The notes beneath the pieces are model-generated. The model searched no databases. It had not been told where the DNA came from and saw nothing but the letters and a program-made list of their open reading frames with translations. Positions 10,248 through 18,300 of a stretch of 52,732 nucleotides of DNA are shown piece after piece. The stretch is from a virus. The position numbers and the translations under genes were made by a program. The stretch is from positions 1 through 52,732 of IMG/VR virus record IMGVR_UViG_3300038423_000224. One strand, 5' to 3'. How positions within the stretch are numbered: position 1 is the first letter of the stretch; every line of letters starts with the position of its first letter.

Positions 10248-11050
10248 TAGGTCGCCCAGTAACTCTGATCTTGTTGCATAATCGCTTGCACAGCTTCTTG
10301 AACTTGATACACCATAGTGCCGCCAGGCCCTTGCGCCATCTGACCAACGGCCGGATCCAGCAATGAGTAGATCGACACATCCCCGCCGATAATGTTATAC
10401 GGCCACACTAACCGCTTGTAGGTTATTTGTGTGCCAGTTGGGACTGGAGCGCTGAAGACAAACGTGCCAGCAGCATAGTTGGGTGTGTAAGTGGGAACTG
10501 GTACATTAAAGAGTTCTGATCCCGGGATAACATTGGGATACCCAACATTAACATTCTGACCAGAGATCGGCTGCGCGATGACTGTGAGGAGGTTCGATTG
10601 CCGAGATATCCGAATAGTTGGCCCGTCCGCAACCAGTAGTGTAGCCGTTGCAATCGTGCCCGCGTTGATCGCCCCCACAACGTCAGATAACAAGTACCAA
10701 GTCCAAGCATCGTCGATATCCACTAGGACTACCGGAATGGTTTGGGTAGTCAGAAGTATTGTATCAGTAAGAACTATGCCATTCAAAGCTATGTCCACTC
10801 GTAGTGGATTACCTGACACACTGGTCAGTGAGATCACGTTACCGATGCTAAGACCCAGCTGAAGAGTAAGCTCATTTAGCAAGCCTACATAGTCTTGACT
10901 GGTGTCTATGCGAGTAGCGTTATTCAGGCGCTTGACGTATGCTTCAGATGTCTCGCCCGGCAGGCGACTCAGGCCTATCAGTACTCCTACTTCATCAGCG
11001 TAGGTAGTGCTGTTGGTCTGCGTAATCGTTGTGATAGTTGTAGGTGCCAT
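10247..11050 (-). CDS. Baseplate-associated protein (267 aa), function unassigned
   Basis: This gene is coupled at both ends by TAATG overlaps, between the 512-aa protein and the 1249-aa protein. The N-terminal 70 residues are predicted helical (GETSEAYVKRLNNATRI, then YVGLLNELTLQLGL). The remainder is beta-rich. A helical N-terminus like this is common in baseplate wedge or tail-tip adaptor proteins downstream of the J-like protein. A role similar to P2 gpI or to a fibre-attachment protein is possible from position alone. No family is recognised with confidence. Confidence 0.75.
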   Translation of the reverse strand: MAPTTITTITQTNSTTYADEVGVLIGLSRLPGETSEAYVKRLNNATRIDTSQDYVGLLNELTLQLGLSIGNVISLTSVSGNPLRVDIALNGIVLTDTILLTTQTIPVVLVDIDDAWTWYLLSDVVGAINAGTIATATLLVADGPTIRISRQSNLLTVIAQPISGQNVNVGYPNVIPGSELFNVPVPTYTPNYAAGTFVFSAPVPTGTQITYKRLVWPYNIIGGDVSIYSLLDPAVGQMAQGPGGTMVYQVQEAVQAIMQQDQSYWAT

Positions 11051-12588
11051 TAGCTTATGATGACTGACGAGTAGTCGTCTGTTGCATAGATCGTTCTAGT
11101 GCTAGGATCCCACACATAAGCATCATACGAGATCTTTAGCGGGATTGCGAACTGTCCGGTCCAGGCCCAGAGCTTGTCGTAGGAATCAAACGCAATACCC
11201 TGTATGCTAGGAACCACAGTGGCCAGACTGATCGTAGTCTTGACTTGGGCCGTGAAGTTTCCGAACGGAAAAGTGTCGGTTGTTTTGGCATTGTACGTCC
11301 CTAATGTTTCCAGGGAGATTAGCCACGTACCAATGACCGTCAGTGGAAACGCTACAGGTGTGGGATAGCCATCATTCCAGCCTCCCGTACCTGAGTACTG
11401 CTGAAGAATCCCGTTCGGCAGGAGCACATACAGATTGCCATGCGGATCCTCGACGACGTAACGCCATTGCGTTACTGTGGAGGCTTGTGCCATTGCAACC
11501 GGAGAGATATAGGCATACTTCGTATCCCCAGGCTGATTATAATCATACCACACATTGATAGTGTATGCTGGTTCCGAAGTATGTCCAGTCTCAAGCAGAT
11601 TGGCCGGCATCGGTGTTCTGCGATCGACATAGATCAGATTGGTCCCATCAGTCAAGAATAGGCCGTTAGTATTTGGTTCGACGGCGCAATCCACCATGGT
11701 AGTAGGAAGTTGATATGTCTGGTATGTTTCATACCCAGAGAACCTATTACGCTTGTAGACTTCCTTTAGTGTCACGTCATCTAACTGCCAGAAGCGCGGG
11801 AAGGTAACACCACGGTAGGCAGGATGTGTGAACGGACGATCGATATCCTGCTCGGCCGGGAGCTGAACTCCAAGCACATAACCTATCAGCTGGCAGCCTA
11901 CAGGCAATCCTGTAATGCTGATGTTGCTGATTGAATACCATACGGAGTCGGTCTGATAGAAACCATCATCCGAAATGACCAGGACTTCGTTACGAGTCTT
12001 GATGTCCTGCGGCCAGATGGCCGGCGGATTCAGATACCCCGTAATCGAGACACTGAAAGCTGTCGTTACCGAGCCCATCCCGTGTACTGTGAACAAGATA
12101 GAGTTAGGCAGAGCCAATACACCCGGGTTGAAACTATACGGTGTAACCCCATCCCCAGTCACATTGAGAATCTGAGGGTTTGACAAAGGCACAGCAGGTA
12201 CACTTAGATCCTGGTAGATACGCGTAGGCACCGGAAGTGTATCATCATAGGCCCTTAATGTAACCAGAGGGCCTCCAGTTATCTGACCCTGAATCGTTGT
12301 CGGCGGCAGCAAGTTGCCTTGGGCATCATACGGCAGACTAAAGGACAGTGGAACCAGAGCCCCAAAGTATACACCGCTGTTATCTATGTTCATCGGAACA
12401 TCTGATAGATTCAGCGCGCGCAGCTCACGATTGATCTGCATGTTCTGCAGCTCCATCGGATTAGCCACAGCATTCAGGAGCTGAGCAACTACTGTGACCG
12501 GATTCTCACGAACACGGATGTCAGTATCCGGGTAATAGTTCAGCATCACCTGGGTCAGGTGCGAATAGATTGTTGGCGGTGTGCTCAT
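11050..12588 (-). CDS. Baseplate wedge-associated structural protein (512 aa)
   Basis: This gene follows the J-like wedge gene directly, sharing TAATG. The first 75 residues are helical (YSHLTQVMLNYYPDTDIRV, then LLNAVANPMELQNMQINREL), reminiscent of the N-terminal anchors of wedge-bound proteins. The later part has spaced short beta motifs, including NGLFLTDGTNLIYVDRR and GNLYVLLPNGILQQYSG, which resemble propeller or repeat-blade edges. It contains no catalytic signature and no membrane segment. By position it probably joins the wedge to peripheral fibres. That role is inference. Confidence 0.76.
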   Translation of the reverse strand: MSTPPTIYSHLTQVMLNYYPDTDIRVRENPVTVVAQLLNAVANPMELQNMQINRELRALNLSDVPMNIDNSGVYFGALVPLSFSLPYDAQGNLLPPTTIQGQITGGPLVTLRAYDDTLPVPTRIYQDLSVPAVPLSNPQILNVTGDGVTPYSFNPGVLALPNSILFTVHGMGSVTTAFSVSITGYLNPPAIWPQDIKTRNEVLVISDDGFYQTDSVWYSISNISITGLPVGCQLIGYVLGVQLPAEQDIDRPFTHPAYRGVTFPRFWQLDDVTLKEVYKRNRFSGYETYQTYQLPTTMVDCAVEPNTNGLFLTDGTNLIYVDRRTPMPANLLETGHTSEPAYTINVWYDYNQPGDTKYAYISPVAMAQASTVTQWRYVVEDPHGNLYVLLPNGILQQYSGTGGWNDGYPTPVAFPLTVIGTWLISLETLGTYNAKTTDTFPFGNFTAQVKTTISLATVVPSIQGIAFDSYDKLWAWTGQFAIPLKISYDAYVWDPSTRTIYATDDYSSVIIS

Positions 12589-13790
12589 TAAGATGCCGGT
12601 ATCAGGTTGATCGGATTAGAGATCGAGTACTCAGTTACAATGCGTTCGCCCAAAGCTGGCGTGTAGTCTTGTACCAAGAAGCGGCTGTATCTTGATCCGT
12701 CAGCGCGGCTGCGCCAGATGAAGATACTATTTATAGGATCATCGGGAGTTCCAATGTCAAGGATATTCTGATCAGCGTTGATTATCTGGGCTGCGAGTTC
12801 ATTGATGATCAAGGGACTCCCGATGCTTAAGTTGTTGATGTAGTTCTGTGCGGCCGCCACAGCATTTTGAAGGATGCTGGCTTGATTGGCCGAGGACACA
12901 CCGGCAACGAAGGTAACCGTTGTCTCGAGGCTTATACCTACGAGATTCGGCGCCACAGCCAGACCTGTTAGAGGATAGGCTGCTGTGTTATTGATGGCTG
13001 TCTGGACGAGCTGGAGCAAACTTGGAGGGACTTGAGGGGCGATTCCATAAACATAACATGTAAACGTGCCCGCCTGAGGCTGGAAAACAACATTCTGCAC
13101 GCCGGGGACTTGTAGAATAGCGAACTGTAGAGCCGCTTGATTGGCTCCAGCTCTGGATGTGATCTTGAGGTTGATTCTGTAGCGATAGTCATTATCACTC
13201 TCCGCGTCGGATCCGCCGACCACCCCAAAGTTATTCGTAACAAGCAAGGTGCCGTACTGAGACTGTGCATAGTTCTGGAAGTTGCAAACGTCAATGACGC
13301 CTGCAGCAATGTTACCTGCGGAGCCTGGTGTCTGACTAGCTGCTGAGAAGAAAGCCGAGCTGGCTGCAGCCACTAGAGTCACAGCTTGGGTAAGAACGAA
13401 TACAGGACCACCTGGAGTACTGGAGGTAACGATTGTACCTACAGGCACTATAATATTCTGGCCATTATTGATTGTACCAAAGGTCCCAGAACGAACGTAG
13501 AACTCGAAGTTGTTGTCATCTGGTGTGACTGTGGTATTCGTCTGAGCCAGACGCGTTACACCGAAGATGTCTCCGATCAAATCCAGAGAGCTGCCAGTAG
13601 CATAAGGCAGCAGACTCTGAGACACCATATTGAAACAGTCTGTCTCTGTAGTACCCAGCACATCTCCAACGATGTCAGCGATCGCGCGCGCCTTACCGCC
13701 AGGCGACAGCTGAGTGATAGCTGTAGTTGCCAGAGCGCTTAGGATCTGATTTTGGAATGTAGTCGCTGAGGTAGGTTGCTGTATGGGCAT
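12588..13790 (-). CDS. Baseplate J-like / T4 gp6-like wedge protein
   Basis: At 400 aa it has the organisation of baseplate J/gp47 family proteins. The N-terminal helical region contains SSLDLIGDIFGVTR. A beta domain has a GTIVTSS-type strand, followed by the hallmark GSAGNIAAGVIDV. The family-typical GGSDAESDNDYRYRI precedes helices and a PGVQNV strand. J-like proteins form the conserved dimeric baseplate wedge of contractile tails and connect to the gp25-like protein. The gp25-like gene immediately upstream (TAATATG spacing) supports this. No key family block appears missing. This is one of the firmest functional calls in the window. Confidence 0.92.
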   Translation of the reverse strand: MPIQQPTSATTFQNQILSALATTAITQLSPGGKARAIADIVGDVLGTTETDCFNMVSQSLLPYATGSSLDLIGDIFGVTRLAQTNTTVTPDDNNFEFYVRSGTFGTINNGQNIIVPVGTIVTSSTPGGPVFVLTQAVTLVAAASSAFFSAASQTPGSAGNIAAGVIDVCNFQNYAQSQYGTLLVTNNFGVVGGSDAESDNDYRYRINLKITSRAGANQAALQFAILQVPGVQNVVFQPQAGTFTCYVYGIAPQVPPSLLQLVQTAINNTAAYPLTGLAVAPNLVGISLETTVTFVAGVSSANQASILQNAVAAAQNYINNLSIGSPLIINELAAQIINADQNILDIGTPDDPINSIFIWRSRADGSRYSRFLVQDYTPALGERIVTEYSISNPINLIPAS

Positions 13791-13791
13791 A

Positions 13792-14199
13792 TTAGGAAAC
13801 CGTCGATGTCCCTGTCAATGGATTCAGCGTTGCTGTTGCGATCAAGGACTGATTGAGATAAACATAGATCGTGATGATGTCATTGTCCTGAATACTCTGG
13901 ACATTGAAGGAACCGCGAGGAAGGAACTGATTGGTCAGAGAGTTATTTACCTGCCGGCGCAAGGTGATGTTAAGCTCCTGATTAATCGTATCACCTAGTC
14001 TGGCTTGCAGGTCAGCCCCGATTGGATATAGCTGCCAGCCATTAAGCGCCGCCTTCAATCGGGTACGTGTCATGTCCTGGATACTAGCCAGGGTAGAAGG
14101 GTTAGTTGTAGCAAGATCACCGCCAGAGAGGATAAAGTCGCCTTGCGACATCCACTGGAAGTCTATGAAGCCGCCCGGGATTGTAGGTGAAGTTGCCAT
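13792..14199 (-). CDS. gp25-like baseplate wedge protein
   Basis: The length of 135 aa and the position immediately upstream of the J-like gene fit the T4 gp25/P2 gpW family, a small wedge protein that joins the sheath to the baseplate. The N-terminal half has the family feel: a hydrophobic strand, Gly-Asp, then a helix (LASIQDMTRTRLKAALNGW) that ends before a YPIGADLQARLG block, matching the usual P-x-x-G-x-x-L. The C-terminal strands (IITIYVYLNQSLIATATL) are also typical. The start overlaps the previous stop in TAATG. Assignment rests on pattern and synteny, not on a computed alignment. Confidence 0.7.
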   Translation of the reverse strand: MATSPTIPGGFIDFQWMSQGDFILSGGDLATTNPSTLASIQDMTRTRLKAALNGWQLYPIGADLQARLGDTINQELNITLRRQVNNSLTNQFLPRGSFNVQSIQDNDIITIYVYLNQSLIATATLNPLTGTSTVS

Positions 14200-14615
14200 T
14201 AGCTTGGGAAACTAGGATCAGCTGCTTGTAGATTGCTGACTGAGCTAGAGACAGTAGCAGCTGAGGACAAAAGACGAGGAGTATCGTTCACGAGGGTTGG
14301 CACCGGAACTGCAGCGCTCGACCCTATACTTGAAAGCTGGACTGGATTGAGAGTCCAATAACCGCAACCAAAGTGGATATTCTCCAATGACTCGGAGAAC
14401 GATGTCGGACCACTGATAGCGATACCGAAGATGTTGTCTACCAAGATGCCAAGGCCCAACTTACTGTACATGGCCGCAGACGCATCATCAATGAAGACAT
14501 ACGGCTGGCCAACCCAATCAGTACCAGCGTGTATAAGCTTAGGAACTTGCGTACCCGGCGGGGCAAACAAGGGTAGTTGTTGGTCATTCACGATCGCATT
14601 GGCAGGAGTAGACAT
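14199..14615 (-). CDS. Small baseplate-region protein (138 aa), unknown
   Basis: This gene is joined by TAATG at both ends, between the Cys-containing 219-aa protein and the gp25-like protein. It has no membrane segment and no recognised motif. The C-terminal third is Ser/Ala/Val-rich and low in complexity (SSAATVSSSVSNLQAADPS), suggesting a flexible tail. Conserved placement between the hub and gp25-like genes suggests a baseplate or hub adaptor. In many myoviruses this slot encodes the spike or a spike-associated protein, but neither a PAAR motif nor an OB-fold can be seen. Confidence 0.72.
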   Translation of the reverse strand: MSTPANAIVNDQQLPLFAPPGTQVPKLIHAGTDWVGQPYVFIDDASAAMYSKLGLGILVDNIFGIAISGPTSFSESLENIHFGCGYWTLNPVQLSSIGSSAAVPVPTLVNDTPRLLSSAATVSSSVSNLQAADPSFPS

Positions 14616-15274
14616 TAGGTGCCACCAACTATCCCATGATCATCTGGATTGACCGTATTGAAGGAGTAGGCGAAGGAAGCCTTTGAAACAGTGCCAGCCA
14701 CAGGTGTTTCTTGATACTGAACACTGGTAGAGGTAAACGGAGTAGTCATGGGAGGAATACGATGTGATTCTGCCACAACATGATCCATCTCCTGGAACGG
14801 ACCCAGGGTGCGAAGAATATCATGATGCTGTTCCGATACATACGGAAGAAGTCGGCATCTGATGTAGGTGTTATCGAACTTGCTATCGAGGATCCCTGGA
14901 GTCACAACATTCCCCTGGTTATCCACAACGCCTGCATTGTCTTCTACCGCGGCAATCCAGACCAAGTAGTTACCAGTATTCTGATCCACGACAGGATTCG
15001 CAAGTTTATTAGGGTCAGTCGTACCGGAGAGATATAGAACGGGGTCGGGTCCTTGACCGCTATCAGGATCTGCATTTGCTTGCTGCTGAATCCAGATACG
15101 CCGCGGACAGGAGGTACGGTATGGGTCCGTAGATGTGTCGCCGGCTTTGCTGAAGTTCTGACAATGCGAGCAGGGACTAACTACCGCCAACTCTTTCTGA
15201 GCAGCTGACTTAGTAGAATCCGACGTGCTGGCAATCCTGAGACCTAGCTCAGCGTTGCGTTGATCCTTTGCCAC
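14615..15274 (-). CDS. Baseplate-region protein with Cys cluster (219 aa), GTG start
   Basis: Translation probably starts at GTG 15274, because a perfect AGGAGG lies five bases upstream. An ATG two bases earlier (15276) is in another frame and soon hits a stop. Residues about 34-58 contain C-x2-C followed by another Cys (SPCSHCQNFSKA, then TSCPRRIW), perhaps a metal or structural cluster. No known fold is recognised. The gene follows the 1951-aa hub gene after a short gap that carries the TATACTAATCAG motif, so it may begin a separately controlled segment. A baseplate role is inferred from position. Confidence 0.75.
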   Translation of the reverse strand: MAKDQRNAELGLRIASTSDSTKSAAQKELAVVSPCSHCQNFSKAGDTSTDPYRTSCPRRIWIQQQANADPDSGQGPDPVLYLSGTTDPNKLANPVVDQNTGNYLVWIAAVEDNAGVVDNQGNVVTPGILDSKFDNTYIRCRLLPYVSEQHHDILRTLGPFQEMDHVVAESHRIPPMTTPFTSTSVQYQETPVAGTVSKASFAYSFNTVNPDDHGIVGGT

Positions 15275-15279
15275 ATCTA

Positions 15280-15285
15280 CCTCCT
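15280..15285 (-). promoter_or_regulatory. Shine-Dalgarno deciding a GTG start
   Basis: The minus strand reads AGGAGG here, five bases before GTG at 15274. It abuts the 12-base TATACTAATCAG motif. It favours GTG over the out-of-frame ATG at 15276 as the start of the 219-aa protein. Confidence 0.8.
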
Positions 15286-15297
15286 CTGATTAGTATA
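15286..15297 (-). promoter_or_regulatory. TATACTAATCAG motif, copy A (candidate promoter or control element)
   Basis: The minus strand reads TATACTAATCAG in the 36-base gap between the hub gene and the 219-aa gene. It is preceded by TGG, so it could serve as an extended -10 (TGGTATACT). The same 12 bases occur at 38911-38922, again just upstream of a gene start in a rare intergenic gap. There is no good -35 box. It may be a promoter for host or phage-modified polymerase, or an RNA-level site. Confidence 0.4.
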
Positions 15298-15310
15298 CCA
15301 TATCGCGTGG

Positions 15311-18300
15311 TTAGATAAGACCCATATTGCGAGCCTGGCGGAACGAGAACATAAGGGGCTCGATTTCGTCTTCCTTGAAATACTGCCACTTTGTCTGCAA
15401 AGTACCCAGAACATCATCCACCTTCCAGCCTTCTAGACCTGAAATCCAGGGTCTCTGGAAACGAGTAAGTGGAGCAATACCCATTGGATTGAGGCGGTTA
15501 ACTATCTTACCGGTCCAGAAGATAGCTGCTCCGCCTGCTAGCGCGGCCGGCACAGCAATCCATGGACTGATAGCCGCGGCGCCAATCAAGGCAAGAATGC
15601 CTAACTCCGCCTCAACCACAGGCAAGTTGGAGCTATTGATTAGAGGATTGTGTATCGTCCAGCCTTCAATCTGGGTTTCCATTCTGGTCAGCATATCCCA
15701 CACAGCCTGGTGTATAGGCATGCTCAGCTTATCGTTGATCACGACAAACGCGCGCGGACGTACGATCGTAATGAAACCAGTCTCCTGATTGAATGAGTGG
15801 ATCACACTATCAACTTCGACCGGGCCCGAGATGCCGGTGGAAGGATCCAGAAGCATCAGGACATCGAAAGGCTCGATCTCTGGGTTGCCAAGAAGTACCA
15901 ACTCACCACGATAAGCCTTAGCCAGTTCATCACGCAAAAAGCTCTGCATGTAGGCATTCGTATAAGGCGTATCGCCTTTGATGTTCTTCTTGTCCACAAT
16001 GAACGGATCAGCGAGCAACATACGACGATACTGCGAGGGTATCGCTTCATTGGCTGGTAACGTCTGATTCACCAAGCGGACTGTATTGTAAAAGTTCTCA
16101 TTCAGATTGATACCGTTATGAATGATGTTATCACCATTCACTAAGTGCCAACGACGGACGGGCTTCATACGAGCATTCACAGCCAGATTAGCACCTGGTT
16201 GAGTCTGTTGATTTAGCCAGGTGTAGTAGTTCTGGACTAGTTGCTGAAGACCTTGTTCTCCCTGGAATGGAGAGATTGTTTTGCCAGGAGACGTGCCTAT
16301 AACCAGGCCAAGAGAAGAAACATTACTTGCCATCTGCTGCGCGAAGATGTTAGTGATGTTGAAGAAGACTCCAGGCCCACCACCATTGATGTAACCTATC
16401 ATCTTGTCAGCGGCCGCATTAGGACTTTGTAAAGTTGCACCTACAGTAGCTATAAAGAAAGTATAGAACTCTGAGCCTTCTGTGGCGCCATTCAGAGTAT
16501 ATTCATATTGGTTCTCTGCACTAGAAGCCCATTGAGAACCAACACCGTTGCAGAAAGCCCTGAACTGAGCCTGTCCACTATTGGTACCACCTGTCCACCA
16601 GAGATTAAACTGGATCGTATCTGAAGCCGCTTGCTGCTGCAACTCGACCTCGCCTGGGACTGGCGTACGCGAAGAATAGAAATCATGTGGATTAGCAAAC
16701 ACAAGGGTAGCATCCGCAGTATATGGAAAACCATATTGCTTAACGGCGAGAATGAACTCAGGATAGCGACGAGCAATATCCTGGATATACGTCCAAGGAG
16801 TCATAATAGAATCCTTGGGGATGTAGTACTCTGGCGAACCGTAGCCGCCTGGCAGTTCATACCACCACGTACGAGCTCCACCCTTTGCATCAGCTATAGC
16901 TGTACCATCTGGTCCAAAGATGTGTGTTGTTAGGATATTCTCAAAGCTACGATCGTAGCCTGATTCTAATCCAGTTGCCCCAGCCGTCAGAGGTGAACTG
17001 CTAGCCAGAATCAAAACCGAACCCAGCAGGGTGTTCCAGTTATGGCCCTTGATGTAGTGATCCGTCGGAGCGCCAAGCTGCCAACGACCAAAATGCTTAG
17101 CTGTGCTGACACTCAGCATGGCACTCATAACGTCAGCCACAGTCCCACCTGGAGAGTTAAGGCCAGGAATCTTGTAGCCTCCAACAGTACTGTTGCCTCC
17201 GAAGGCAGGTGTGTTACCGAAGATACCACCAAGCAAATCACCTGGGATACTAGGTATATTGCTAGGAAAATCACGAACACTCTTTACAAGAGCATTGGTC
17301 AGCTTGTTGATACGCCCATCAACCGTAAATCCATCCTTACGGATCTCATCTTGGGCCGGCACAACTAGCTCCAGCATGTAGCTCTGGCAGACGATCGAGA
17401 GGATCTCATCACCCTCGATTTGTGTTACCTGGCCGGTAAAGACAGGCACAAGCAAATCAGGATTATTCGAGAACCCCATGCGCACCTGTACCTTAGTACC
17501 GGTCTGTAGAGCAAAATAACGAAGCGGGAACTTGTTATCGACCTGGCGATTCGATGTGGTAGTATCAACAGGACGATGGGCCGCGATCTGAGGGAATCGA
17601 TTATCAAGAGTCCATGCATCAGCTGTGGGCTGATTGATATCCATACTAGCCACACCACCAGCAGGGATGACAAGCTGCTGATCGGCTGGTATGTTAGTTG
17701 TTACCGGCGCGTGCAGTCTTGCTTCCTGGCGGCCTTGCGGCGTACCGTCAAACATGTGTTGATCCAACATGTGCAGGAGATTGGAGACCTGAATGACCGC
17801 TGTGTCGGGTCTATCCCGATAGCGAATGATCTCCATATCAAGAACCGTAGCATACGAGTAGAAGTTATCGTAAGCGTAGAACGGTTTCTGCGCGTTGTCT
17901 TCCATCAGGAACAACTTGAATGTGGGGAATGCCTTGGACATCGTGTAGCTAGAAGGCTTAACATTTGAAATGATAGCCTGTGCATTACCCGTGAAGGATG
18001 CTGTATTTGTATGAACCAGCTTCCCTGTATCGACATTAGGGGTTACTTGTTCGAAGTTTGTTACCGAAGTCATTGTCTGCGAAACAATGGAAGTGATCTG
18101 CTTCTGCATGCTGGCAATCAGGTCAGCATTGTCATCATGGAAGTACATGGCCGGATTGTTATCGCGGCCGACGTATGTAACATCTTTGAGACCCATATCC
18201 AGATAGCACGAGTGTCCTGGGAGCTGAGCATTACCAGGTGTGGTAATCGTCTGTGTTGTCACAAACATAGGTTTCAGCTGTGGAGACGACTGCGCGCGTT